Assembly (NCBI GenBank): GCA_910574455.1
Contig: CAJSYZ010000001.1
Location: forward strand, 4,385,424 to 4,449,423
DNA: 64,000 nucleotides
DNA from: Trichaptum fuscoviolaceum
Lineage: Eukaryota; Basidiomycota; Agaricomycetes; Hymenochaetales; Trichaptaceae
Reading direction: 5' to 3'
Shown here: positions 31,632 to 43,553 of the stretch, piece after piece
Layout: each line of letters starts with the position of its first letter
Numbering within the stretch: position 1 is the first letter of the stretch
Translations under genes and position numbers: made by a program
The notes under the pieces: generated by a model
Told to the model about the DNA's origin: nothing
Databases searched by the model: none
The model's input: the letters and a program-made list of their open reading frames with translations, nothing else

Positions 31632-33887
31632 ATGCGGCAGGAGTCAGGAGACCCATATAAGGAGTATGGTGAGGTCACTGCAGTAGAGAAACGAAGTACG
31701 CAGGGTACACCCTTCATCAACCCCCGTCCCGGACGCGTCACCTCGGCGAACACGAAGACAATTGCATCAGAAATGGCGAAGATAGATGAAATTCAAGAGG
31801 TTGTCGACGTCGTTAACAGCGATGCGCATCCCGAGTCTGGTTCTGATGGTGAATCCGAGCATGAAGATGGCACAGAGCATGCCGCCGATGGCGTCGATAC
31901 TCCCGGGGCAGGCTCCTCTTCGCAGTCGAAGAAAAAGAAGAAGAAGAAGCGCAAGGTCGCTGCGAAGCTACTGAGCGCTCTCAATCCGAGCAACAAAAAC
32001 CTGCCTCAGCCGCTTGTGGACGCGGTCATGGAGAAGATGCGGGAAGAGCACGGTGAAGGGTCTGCTGAAGCAGATGAGGAGACTGTGCGCAAGGCCTTGG
32101 AACATCTCAAAGTGATGGATGTGATAAAGGGCAAGGCGGGTGTTGGAGGCAGGGGTAAGAAAGATACAGGAGGTCATAAAGTGAGTAAGACTTGGCCATC
32201 ATATGCGCATGAGTATCTAAGAAGTTTGCATTAGTTCTGGGCAACTCAGCCTGTTCCTCAGCTAGGTCCTTGAAACCATTTATCCTGCACTTTTAATGTA
32301 TTGAAGCGACCATACCATCAAGGGGAGGGACCGCCTGATGAGGATGGATACATCGAACCCCCGGTTCCTCGGGAGCAAGTTAGACAAGAGCCTTACCCTC
32401 TTCCTAATGACTTTGTATGGTCCACCATTGACTTCGAAGACGACGAACAGGTATGTATGGACATGCCCTCAGCTTCTTAAACCGAAGATTGATGCTCTCG
32501 CAGTCGAAAGAAGTCTATGACTTGCTTTCGTTACACTACGTAGAAGATGACAATGCATCCTTCCGGTTCCAGTACACTGCCGAGTTCCTAAAATGGTGGG
32601 CGCATTATCCCATCGTACTTGACAATGATGGACTAAGCGTTTAAAGGGCCCTGACACCTCCGGGTTACCATAAAGAATGGCACATAGGTGTCCGGGTCAA
32701 ATCAAACAAGAAGCTAGTTGCATTTATATCTGGCGTACCCATCACATTACGGGTTCGGGGCAAGTGAGTTTATAGGGAGAATACTGTAGAATGCACCTGT
32801 GGTACTGAAGCTCCTCTCGTCAGCATCTTCCATGCAAGCGAGGTCAACTACCTTTGCGTGCATAAGAAATTACGTTCGAAACGCCTGGCACCTGTCTTGA
32901 TCAAGGAAGTTACCAGACAATGCAATTTGCAGGGCATTTTCCAAGCAATCTACACTGGAGGTATCGTCATTCCTACGCCAGTCTCAACCTGCAGGTACGC
33001 GAATTATATTTCATATATGTGAATTCCGCCTTTCAAATAGTTTTAACACAGATACTTCCATCGTACGATTAATGTGCAAAAGCTTGTGGACGTCGGCTTT
33101 ACTTACATTCCGCGAAACTCGACACTTGCTCGCATGATGCGACTTAACAAGCTCCCTGCAATACCGCATCTTGCAGGGGCAGGTCTCCGCGAGATGAGCG
33201 AACGTGATATACCTCAAGTAGCAGCGTTGTATACCCGATACATGGAACGTTTCACGATGGCACCGATCATGGACTTGGATGAGCTTAAGCACATGTTCTT
33301 GAGCGGGGTCGGCGAAGGGCCTGCACCGAAGGATTGGGCGGGAAGGAGGGAGAAACAAGTGGTCTGGGCGTATGTTGTGGAGGTTCGCACTACTCTCATA
33401 GATTATTGTGGTCTTCGACTAACATTTTAAAATGAAGAATCCACAGACACACAAGATTACGGACTTCTTTACATTCTACTCACTGCCATCAACGATCATA
33501 AAGAGCACACAGTACGATCTCCTTGAAGCCGCATACTTATTCTACTACGCAACCGACGTGGGACTACAAGAAGGAGCGGAAGGGGATGGGCGATTGAAGA
33601 AGCGACTGCAGGAACTCATCACCGATGCGCTCATCATTGCAAACGCAGCGAAGTTCGACGTTTTCAATGCCTTGACGTTAATGGACAACTGCCAATTTCT
33701 CACAGATTTAAAGGTATGCACATGTCAGAATGTTCCGTCGCCATTTTATTCACATTGCTCTTAGTTCGGATCAGGAGATGGGCTCTTGAACTTCTACTTA
33801 TATAACTGGAGAACAGCCCCATTAGCAGGCGTGAACCCTGTCGACGGAGTTGATGCAGGCAAGGGTGTAGGAGTCGTGATGCTGTGA
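31632..33887 (+). CDS. NMT1: NMT1, glycylpeptide N-tetradecanoyltransferase
   Basis: NMT moves myristate from myristoyl-CoA to N-terminal glycines (Arf, G-alpha and others) and is essential in fungi. ATG 31632 opens the frame ([15 protein letters not shown]). ATG 31773 ([20 protein letters not shown]) is an alternative and closer to the usual family start. The poly-Lys ribosome-targeting tract [14 protein letters not shown] is followed by [15 protein letters not shown] and [79 protein letters not shown] and [20 protein letters not shown] complete the GNAT-fold halves. The C-terminus GVGVVML-stop places the Leu carboxylate needed for catalysis. About eight introns. It lies in tandem 149 bases after OGG1. 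Confidence 0.95.
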
Positions 33888-33947
33888 ATAACTTGTAAAG
33901 GCATTATCTAATTAATGATATAGAACGTAGTGTTATTTGAGATCCTG

Positions 33948-35086
33948 CTAATCTCTGGGCGCAAAAGGACTAGTAACACGCTTGCTCGGTGCAGTGATGA
34001 TTGGCGGGAACTCCTGTGCCATCTCACGAGTGCCGGCAGGGAAAGGGAGCGTTTCAATACCCTTGGGGAGCACCTTTTCGTCCAAGCCCTTCGCATAGTT
34101 CGCCTGAGCAAGGGAAGTCATTTTCTTTTTCGCGTCGCGCACGAGAACGTGAGCGTCATCGACACCAGGAACAGCACCTTTCACGTAGATGAGATCGAGC
34201 GCAGTGTCGACGCGGACTACTTCAAGATTTTGAGTCGTGATGCGCTTGCCGCCCATCCGGCCAGCCATCTTCTTCCCTGGCCAAACACGACCTGGGTCTT
34301 GGTGTCCACCCGTTGCGCCGAGCTTACGATGCGACACAGAAACACCATGACTCGCGCGAAGACCGCGGAAATTCCAGCGTTTCATACCACCTTGGAAGCC
34401 CTTGCCAATTCTAACCAAAAATTGGTTAAGTGCTATCCTAGCCATTAATAAAAGATTGTTGCGTACGAATTCGCAGCCACGTCTACATATTGTCCAGGGA
34501 CGAAATGTAAGGCAGATAATGTTGTCCCTATGCAGTTCATCAGAGATACTCCAAAACCGAGATGAACGTACTTAGGCATACCAACAGGAACATGTGCATC
34601 CGGAGTGATAGGGAACTCTTTGACTACATATTTTGACGGTACTCCAGCTTTCTCAAAGTGTCCCCTCATGGCTTTCGTCGTAGTCCGATCTGGCCTGTCC
34701 GAAGCAGCAATCTGCACAGCATGATACTCTGTATTATCCGGCCGAACAGTCTTGATGTTCTTTGTGACTTGACAGTTTTCAAGCTTAAGATACATTAGTT
34801 CAGTTGATCGAACAGAGAAAGCCTATGTTTTTTAAGAAAAACCCCGCACCTGAAGCACCGTCACTGGTGCCCGAGCACCAAACTGATCAAACATCGACGA
34901 CATTCCCCTCTTCCGCGCAATTAATCCAGTTCGTATCGAATGTGGTGTCCATTTGGCCGTCGAAGGACCAGCTTCACTTTGCGTCGCGGTTTCGGTTGCT
35001 TGTACGATTGCAGTTGAGTGCACAGACCTGCGAACTGAGGTCCGTGTAATATTTTGGCTAAGAGACCTGCACCATGATGAGAGCAT
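33948..35086 (-). CDS. MRPL9: Mitochondrial ribosomal protein uL3m
   Basis: uL3 is one of the first proteins of the large ribosomal subunit and lies near the peptidyl-transferase centre. Here it is the mitochondrial form. The ATG at 35086 gives [20 protein letters not shown], an Arg/Ser-rich presequence without acids. Then [59 protein letters not shown] and [12 protein letters not shown] precede the uL3 signature [31 protein letters not shown] and [15 protein letters not shown]. The stop is at 33948. Three exons are clear. It faces BUD23 head to head, 163 bases between ATGs, a plausible shared promoter for two ribosome-biogenesis genes. Confidence 0.93.
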
Positions 35087-35249
35087 AATAAGCACACACT
35101 ACGCTATTAGCAAAGTGTTGTGGTAGAAGGTGAAGGTGAAGGTGAAGAAGCAACTTGATGCAACAGCAGTAGGTGAGTGAGTTCGCACGATACTACCACG
35201 CTCAGGCTGTAGCTTGCGAAGATTTATTTACACTGTAGATATAATCACC

Positions 35250-36377
35250 ATGTCGAGACCGGAGCTCGTTGCACCACCAGAAATTGTGAGTTCATGTCCA
35301 TTAGCTTTACTTCGCGTCACTGAATATAATATAGTATTATGGCGACACTGAAGCCAAGAAATACACTGCAAAGTACGAATTGACTTAATGCCTGCCTGAA
35401 GCTCAAGCTCAAGCGTTGAGGAGCTTAGTACTCGAATACAGCAGATTCAATCAGACATGACTCATCGTGCATTGGAACTGCTCAATCTTCCTGAAGACGA
35501 GCCTAAGTTTCTGCTAGACATCGGGTGCGGGTCTGGTCTTTCCGGAGAAATACTGGATGAGGAAGGACACTATTGGGTCGGGGTGGACATTGCCCCCAGC
35601 ATGTTAGGTGAGAGTCAGGACAAACCTTCACAATAGAATCTAAGATGACAATTGTTCCGGGAGAGGTGGCACTGGAACGTGAAGTTGATGGTGATCTGTT
35701 CCTCCAAGACATTGGACAAGGCTTCGGTTTTCGGCCAGGAAGTTTTGACGGTGCAATAAGGTGCGATACACTAGAGATTACAGAGCTTAGAGCAGGCCGT
35801 TCTGACTTGTATCTACAGTGTATCTGTCATACAATGGTTACTGAATGCAGAAACATCACACCCAACCTCTTCACCTCCGCATCGTCTCACCCGTTTTTTT
35901 ACAACACTCTATGCTGCCCTCCGAAATCCTTCCCGAGCTGTCCTTCAATTTTACCCTTCCTCTGACGATCAGATCCATCTTATTACTTCAATAGCCCAAA
36001 AGGCTGGATTTGGGGGTGGTGTCGTTGTAGACTACCCGAACTCCAAGAAAGCAAGGAAGGTCTTTCTGTGTTTGTTCGTCGGGAGTGGCGGGCAGCAACA
36101 GGTACCGAAGGGCCTGGACGGTGAAGGTGTAGAGGATGATGAGACAGTCTCGTATGAGAGGAGAAGAGAAAGGGAGAAGACTCGCTCTAAAAACGGAAAG
36201 AGGAAGACAGTCAAATCAAAGGATTGGATCTTAAAGAAAAAAGAGGTAAACTGGTTACATTGCTCAATTTAAAGATCGGCGGTTAACACTTGTCTGTAGT
36301 TGTATCGCCAAAGGGGCAAAGAAGGCGTACCCCTGGACTCAAAATTTACTGGCCGAAAGCGTCGACCTGTTTTCTAG
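35250..36377 (+). CDS. BUD23: BUD23, 18S rRNA (guanine-N7)-methyltransferase
   Basis: BUD23 with TRM112 methylates N7 of a conserved guanine of 18S rRNA and helps export of pre-40S subunits. The ATG at 35250 gives [12 protein letters not shown], then [11 protein letters not shown] and [20 protein letters not shown]. The SAM-binding motif I is [16 protein letters not shown], followed by [13 protein letters not shown]. Later come [10 protein letters not shown] and [30 protein letters not shown], a basic region and the family's C-terminal signature [12 protein letters not shown]. The stop is at 36377. About six introns. All binding motifs are present. Confidence 0.93.
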
Positions 36378-36450
36378 ACATCTCATGTACTCATTCATTG
36401 GTATACTATTATGTAGAGTTTTGTAGTAATTTTGCATATCACCATGTCCT

Positions 36451-38195
36451 CTATCGCGCGGCGAATAGCTGTTCGCACTGCTGCACTGCTTCTAATGGTC
36501 CACTCCGGATGAAAAGACCTTGGAGGGCTGCCATGCTCACCCTCCTTCCGTCCTGTTGTGCTTTTTGTACCTTCATTTCCAACCGTGAGCCGAGCGATTC
36601 GACATCGTCGGGTGACAAACCTGTTTCGCCTTGATAAAAGCGAGTAAAGAGCCGTCGGACTTGGGATGGATGTGCGTCGTCGACGAGTTCGAGGAGGTCT
36701 ACACGTCCTGGGCGGATAAGGGCTGGATCAAGACGTTCAAGATGGTTTGTAGTCATGAAGATGATACGCTCTTCCCCTGAGGCGACGCCGTCGAGAGCGT
36801 TGAGGAAGCCGGAGAACGTAACAGAGGATTGGTAGCTTAAGGTCTCCAGTTAACATGAAGTCCATATACATGAAACTAAGATCGCGTGCTCACCCGTCTT
36901 CGCTTGTTTGAACGCGCTTGTTGAACGCAGCATCAATATCCTCTATTAGCACTATGCTGCGCTCTACAGCATTGGAGAGGAGGTGGTTGAGTTTGTCATC
37001 GCCCAATCCGCGTTCCGATAGATTAAGCAAGCAGATGTCATAGTTCAAAGCACCAGCGAGAGCTTGGATGAAGGAAGATTTGCCGGAGCCCGGAGGACCA
37101 TGCAGCAAGTAACCTCTTCGATAAGGTATACCTACAAATAGAGAATCCAATCAAGAATCACATAGGAATAGGGAAAAGCAATGCCATACCTCTGTCTGCG
37201 TACCACTTTCGCCTCTCCAAGAACGCTTTTACATCCCTCTCAATCCTTTCTGCCTGGCCGTCAGCGAGTACAACACTCCCGAGGGGGCGTTTTCTCCGAG
37301 GCAGACCAAACGGACGCCACTCCGTTCCCCAAGCAGTGTACAGCACAAGTTTCCCTTCCTGTTCCCGCAGCGCAAGATCGCGTGCCTCGGCCAGTAGTTG
37401 CGGGAACAAACCGCGGTCGCGAGACAAGGTCGTGAAAGTGACTGTCTCCCAAGGTGTGCCGGATGTGAGATGTACAGCTTTTGTATCTCGCTCTCTTTTG
37501 ACCTGTCGAAAGAGTTAGTTGAAAGAGATTATAGTCCATATCAATCTTGAGAACACGACTGACCTGCATCCATGCTCCTCTATACCGAAACCAATGCACA
37601 CCGGGGCCCGCGACGAGCTCAAATCCCACAGACGCGCTCCCGTTCTTGTGCGTCTGCACGCGGGTCTCCACAGCTAGCTGATGCACGCGGGGCTCGATGA
37701 GCCGTGCCAGAGAGCGCGGCTGCTTCTGAGCGACGCCATTCGCAGCGTTGGACGCCATCCATTTGAGGACCCACTCGTACGCGCGGTCGCGGTTCGGGAT
37801 CTCCAGAGAGACAAGCATGCGTCGTCGAAGAGCCGTCGAGCTGAGTACGAGTGATTGTCTGAGGACGGTCAGCCCAACCCCAATGCCCTGTGTTGCGACG
37901 ATGCATGATTAGTTGGAGTTAGAGTTCGGCGTTGAGGTTGCTCACCATGAGCCCAAAGCCTGCATTGAAGTACGGACTACGCTTGAAAACACAATTTAAA
38001 TTTCTTCAACACCGAAGAAAGTACTAAAGGTCTGCTAACGTACTTATCACCGAAGACATCTGTCAGAAAAGTCTTGATGGAGCTCGAGGACCCTCCTGAA
38101 GCAACATTGGCTGGCAGATTCGGTCCAACAATTTCTGGGCCCTGTGTCACTTTTGAACCCACCTCAGCTGCAACAGACGTAGATGCGGTAGTCAT
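36451..38195 (-). CDS. BCS1: BCS1-type mitochondrial AAA ATPase
   Basis: BCS1 is an inner-membrane AAA ATPase that translocates the folded Rieske iron-sulfur protein during complex III assembly. The ATG at 38195 gives [21 protein letters not shown] short membrane segment follows in the next exons ([18 protein letters not shown] region), then the BCS1-specific domain with [18 protein letters not shown] and [12 protein letters not shown]. The AAA module has [17 protein letters not shown] (Walker A), [16 protein letters not shown] (Walker B), [20 protein letters not shown] and RPGRVD (sensor and arginine finger). It ends in a helical lid and QLFAAR-stop at 36451. Several short introns. It is convergent with BUD23 (73 bases). 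Confidence 0.93.
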
Positions 38196-38549
38196 CTCGA
38201 TGTCTTTCGTTATTGTGTCAATGGCAGTCCATTAGTTTTCGATAACTCGCTAAAGCACTGAGCAGAGGAGTGATAGGTCAAGACAACGAACGCGAGATTA
38301 CGGAGGCTAATATGGCTAACACAATAATTTCCTCCGAGTCACGTAAAAATTTACGATCACGCTATCATAGCACCTCCAGTAAAAATTACATTTTTATTTG
38401 TAGGTCAAAGAAAGATCCTTGAAAGCACTTCTTGAAGCAGATACTCGTGTTATAAGGGTGTAATGAGACAAAGGTTATGTATTTGGCTTCGAGTGTCGGC
38501 AGAGGGGGTGGGGAACAGGTAGAAAATCATCATCAACATAATAGACAGA
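38196..38549. other. BCS1/Ran intergenic region
   Basis: AT-rich promoter and 3' DNA. No gene seen. Confidence 0.4.
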
Positions 38550-39687
38550 TTACAGGTCGTCGTCTTCTTCTGGGAGGGGCACAGCCTCGGCCTATCATTG
38601 ATAAATATCGTTAGCAAGGATGTCATGCAAGACGCGCAAAGAAAGAGTACGAACAGCAGCCAGTTCAGCCTGGTATTGTGCAACGAGTGCTTGGTCGACT
38701 TGAACCTCAGGCGGAGCGAGTGCAGGTGCAGCCACGAACTCGAGCGCGCCGTTGCTAGATAAATGATGTCATTCCGGCAACTCGCCACCAAAAAAAAAGG
38801 TAGCATACCCTACTAGCTTCCTTGCCAACCACAGGAACGGTTTCTCGAAATTGTAGTTTGACTTCGCACTAATCTCGAAGTACTGTAGGTTCTTCTTCCT
38901 GTGGAAAGTGACCGCGGTGGTCTTTACTTTCCGCTCCTACAGGGCCAAGGGTAAGCAAGACCACACATATGGGTAATATGAAGGAGGTAATCGTACCTTT
39001 ACATCAACCTTGTTGCCGCACAACACGATAGGGATGTTCTCACAAACGCGCTCAAGATCACGATGCCAGTTGGGAACGTTCTTGTATGTGATGCGAGACG
39101 TTACGTCGAACATGATAATACCGCATTGACCCTGGATGTAATAGCCGTCGCGAAGGCCACCAAACTTCTCCTGTCCAGCGGTATCCCAGACATTGAAGCA
39201 GATGGTGCCAAAGTTGGTGGAGAAAGTGAGAGGGTGAACCTCGACACCAAGGGTGGCTGTGTTGTTGAACAAAGGCGATCAACATATGCACCTCCAACAC
39301 GAACGATGCGCATTTAGTCAAGCCTCGCGTCTCGCTACTCACCGATGTACTTCTTTTCGAATTCACCTGTCAAGTGGCGCTATTGCGTCGAAAGATCAGC
39401 AACCGATCTCATGCTGATAAAGCTACCATTGAACATACCTTCACGAACGTAGTTTTGCCGGTACCACCGTCACCAACTGGATATGCAACACCCCAAATAC
39501 GCGCAGATCCAGCATTCCAAAGACGACGATATTTAAGAACGCGAGTAATCGCGAGATCAGAGAAGATCCAAGACGAAAGGCACAAAAGACCATGTCAGCA
39601 AGCGCACTAAATGCACGTTCATGACGATGATAACTACGAACCAAGGACGAGCTTGAAGGTGGGAATCGGCTGCTGCTGATCAGTCAT
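38550..39687 (-). CDS. GSP1: Ran GTPase (GSP1)
   Basis: Ran drives nucleocytoplasmic transport and spindle assembly through its GTP/GDP gradient. The ATG at 39687 gives [20 protein letters not shown], then [20 protein letters not shown] (P-loop), [12 protein letters not shown] (switch I with Thr), [18 protein letters not shown] (switch II with catalytic Gln), [10 protein letters not shown] (base recognition), [20 protein letters not shown] and the acidic end [12 protein letters not shown], the Ran-specific C-terminal switch. It has no CaaX box, as expected. At least five introns. The stop is at 38550. All nucleotide-binding residues are intact. Confidence 0.97.
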
Positions 39688-41060
39688 TATCGTCTATGTC
39701 GTGTAGAGCGTTGAGAAGAGAAAGAGAATGAAAGCAGATGGAGGGAGGTGAAAGAAAGGGTTTGGGCTGCGACGCCAACTTTGAAAACTGGTCCCCCTTT
39801 GATTCTGTGACGCATGATTAGTCATTTTGTTGTCACCGGAGCCGTAACACGGACCTTCTGCTTTCGTCCTCTCAAGCTGTTTTTGCTTTCTCCTTCCTAC
39901 CACCACCACCTTCTTTCGTTTCACGTCAATAAACATGAGCTAGAACACATGGTTAGTGACCGCAACTCCTTCTTGTAATATTGCTGCGACTGATTTAGAA
40001 CATCGATACAGTCCTATACGATTTTGCTTCCGTGACGCAGGAATGACTTGAAAAACTTCGGCATCTCGATATACTCATCAAGTTGTTCATTGAGCTGGTA
40101 TCTGATGCTTGACTACTCAAAAAACCTGGATGGTCTTCCCGAACTGTAATTTACTATGTGAACCAAGGCTCATGGCTCAGATTGTTCACTATGTCGGCAG
40201 CAGACTCTTGTCCGAGTCTCTCCTATCCGCGAAAGGCTGTTGACCAACTTGAATCTCATCGCCTACTTTATTCTCTAAAGTACTCGAACCTGCGCTGCTG
40301 TATAACTAGACGAGCACTTCACCATGGCTCTCTCGCTTCCTATGTCGCTTTATCTATTACGCTCCGATAGCTTTCTGCAGTCTGTACATACTTCAATGAC
40401 GCGTCGCTAGGTCATCCATTTGTCATAGAACCAAAGTCCAAGCTGAAAGCTCACTGCGAGTGCTGATCACCATGCAAGGGCCTTCTCGGATACTACCACA
40501 ATGTTTCTGCAAAGGGGAACTTGCGAAAAACAACGATAACGAACTTGTAATATTGCCTCTGGTTAGGTCCTGCTGCGGAAGCTCCGGCTGCAGCGAACTG
40601 GTCTCCGGAAGTGGATACTTTGAACCCGATTCGAGGAGCTCGGTACTACAAAAAGTGAGAAATGTCTTGACTTCGGAAGCTCCATGCAAAAGTGATTGAT
40701 TACTTTCGAGGCCCATGTAGTTGACCTTGTTCTGTTCATCTCTCGTATCAGCGAAGTCTTTCAAAGTTACTGTAGATGAATATCGGCATCGGAAGTTGTT
40801 GGTCCCAGAAATTCCCTCAGAGAATATTTGCTCAGTGGAGGACGGACAAACATGGATGAAGCGTGTGGGAAAAAACACTGGGTAGGGGCCAGATAAGGTA
40901 GACGGCTAAGCAGTGCAACGTTTAACTTGACCTGCTTCATCAAAGACACTACTCTTTGTAGTACGCAAGCCACCACCACGACATATAGGGGCGACCTTTG
41001 GCGAACGTACATATAGCAGCCGTGACTGTAGCTTCTGCGTTTCGTCGTTGTCGCGAAAGG
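39688..41060. other. 1.4-kb gap, nothing recognised
   Basis: It holds the Ran promoter with a CT/GA-rich tract near 39700-39900, then DNA with a 151-codon minus-strand frame (40423-40878) of unremarkable Ser/Leu-rich composition. I do not support it as a gene. Confidence 0.35.
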
Positions 41061-42781
41061 ATGCCGTTCGTGTCTAAGCTCTTAACTTTGCCCTTCGAAA
41101 CGCTCGAGTTCACACTGCTGCATACTGAGCCAAGGGCCCTAGCATCACTCTCCCAGTCCTGCCGTTCTCTGCACTACTTCATCCATCATGCCCACAATGA
41201 ACGATTCTGGAGGCTCTACTTTCTACAGTACTTCGACGACCTGACCAAGCCATCGCATGACTTATCTTCGATCACGCCTGGGTTTTGGAGGATGGAGTTC
41301 TGTAAGCGCTGGTCAATCAATGGACTACTCGGATACTATCACGATGATCCCGAGGGAGACTTGCAAAATATTACCAGTATGTTTCAATGTTTACTCGACA
41401 AAGCGGCTCCCATACACATATCCGTTGAGCCGTCGAAGAACATCAAGTTTCTCAAATCCTGTATCGAAGATCCGTGGTTTCTCTTACAGCCGAGGGAGTG
41501 GCCATTGGTCAATTTTCGACCCACCATTACGTTCAGCAACTGCTGTCGATATCTGCAGTTCCTTTTCGGAATATCTAATTGGGCGCCCAAGTATCATCCA
41601 TATCCTAGCGACAGAATTACGTTTGACAGTTCCACACATTGCGGCAACATGGTTTTCACGTTTTTCGAATTCCCGCGTTTGAACTCGTCTGCACCCTATG
41701 CGCCACCGAATTGGGATCATCTTCGACTTGCGCGTGCACTGACACAAATATTCGCTCGGACCGGCGATACGGTACTGACGGGGGGATACAGGGTGAGCGA
41801 TATGGACGCATTGAGAAACTTCTATGTCAAGCCTTCTTGTAAGGACGAATTTGGAGTATGTGGTCGATGGAAGTGAGTGTTGTTATAATGCCTATTTTCT
41901 TCCTAGACTGATTAACACACATCAATTAAAGAATCAATTTTGTTCACATGCTTCCCGATGAATATGATCGTATGTTACACTACGTAATTCATACGCAAGA
42001 ACAAAGCCCTGACTCGATTGTGATCACACAATCGGTAGATAGATTGGTACTCGTACGTACTATAAGAGTCACAGTCGCATTTATAATGGTACTAAACCTT
42101 CAGCCTTAGCACCGGCGTTGCGGAATATTAGGACTTGACTCTCTAAGCGTATCCGTCAGCGAACTGGAGCTCTTCTGGTCATTCACTCCCTCCGGTATAG
42201 GGGTAGAGTTGCATGGACACAGGGTTGACGGGGACGACGATTTTGTAGCGAGCCAAGAAGATCTACTGACAGGCCTGTCGGGAAAGGTGCACTTCTCTGA
42301 GAATGGAGTACCAAGATGGGATATGGTCTGTATCTTCTATATTCATAATGAATCAGCTCATATGTCACAGGAGTTATACTCTTATACGGATCTAAATAAA
42401 ATCAATCTCATTGGCTACCAGGTTGGCACGGCCGGCTCTGGAGCTGGTGTAGTCGGTGAATGGTGCTATGTCGATCCAGATGAACCCGCAGCGCTATTTC
42501 ATGGTCAGCATGCCTATTTCCCTCCGATTTCAAGTAAAACACTGAGTCCCCGCATTCACAGGCTGCTTCTGGATGTGGAGAATTCCAAGTCCGTCAAAGA
42601 AGTCGGATACACCTGCCGTCATTCTCTAAAGCTGACATTATTTGTCTCACTAACTTGTACACTGTATGAGAGTTATTCTCCTCTTGTCCTTTGTCCCAGG
42701 TCTTGTACACCAATCACATGCGCAACTAAACTTGAATGCAATGAATCTGAAGGAGTCCAACGAAAATCTCAGCGACCCTGA
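41061..42781 (+). CDS. F-box protein of mushroom type
   Basis: F-box proteins recruit substrates to SCF ubiquitin ligases through SKP1. The first ATG is at 41061: MPFVSKLLTLPFETLEFTLL then TEPRALASLSQSCRSLHYFI and NERFWRLYFLQYFDDL, which together form the F-box helices. The remainder (about 400 residues) is a less conserved substrate side with WFLLQPREWPLVNFRPTITF, a Tyr/Trp-rich middle and, after introns at about 41873-41930 and 41965-42105, SVSVSELELFWSFTPSGIGV and LYSYTDLNKINLIGYQVGTA. The 3' end is unsure: the open frame stops at 42781, while a splice at 42699 would end in LYTNHMRN at 42728. No substrate domain was recognised. Confidence 0.7.
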
Positions 42782-43553
42782 CTTCAAAAGGCAAACCTTA
42801 TTTCCCCGCCGCCGGCGATCGGGTTCGGCAAGCTTTCAGATTTGAGTGTACGGGGAGATGAGGATTATATGGTCAGTGAGTGGGTGGGAAATATTCGGGT
42901 AGTTACAGTAAAGTACATGCGAAAGAGTGCGAAAGCAACGATATGACCAACAGGACCAATAAGGCAAGCATGCGTGAGATGCACTGGGTGCATGTCATAG
43001 TAAGGAAAGCAACTGGGCTCGCAAGCGAACGACAACAAGCGAAACAAGCATGCATGAGAATGAGGAAGAAACGTAAAGATGAAACCAGCAAGAAACGATA
43101 GTGATGAGACTGAAACAAAAGAACAAAGCCCTGAAGTGCGACCTGTGCAGGTTGAGAACTCCGCCAGATGCTGCATGGACGAAGGCAACAGGATAACGAT
43201 GGTAACAAGAGGACAGATGCAGAAAAACGACGAAGTTCAAGACGACTTAATAACAAAATTGCAATGCAAGCACTGCTTCTCGCAACAGAGAATGAACCGA
43301 TGTCCGTTGCATAGGATTACGCATCGGAAGGCCGTCACGCAAGAAACCAATGAAGGCAGTGCTGCTAGTACAACACATCATCCCACAAGCACCTACAACT
43401 CACTTCAACCAACTCGCAACGTCGTCCTGGATCCTACATCGAAGCTGCCAACCATTCAAAACGCCGCAGTTCGCTTGCCTTCACTCATCTCCGATAATTA
43501 ACTTGCTGATAACTTTTCACTCTCCTCCCTCTTCTTCGCGGCCGTTCCAGACC
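42782..43553. other. Gap with overlapping non-coding frames
   Basis: Frames of 70-140 codons occur on both strands across the same bases (42865-43256 minus, 43079-43501 plus). They arise from a purine-rich strand (AAGCAAGCATGAGAATGAGG type sequence) and are judged to be composition effects. Confidence 0.4.

Noticed and set aside
40423..40878. 151-codon minus-strand frame between Ran and the F-box gene
   Set aside because: No recognisable motif, no introns typical for the genome, and composition like the surrounding non-coding DNA.
42865..43501. Several 70-140 codon frames on both strands
   Set aside because: They overlap on both strands in a purine-rich tract, have no family match and no splice or start logic.
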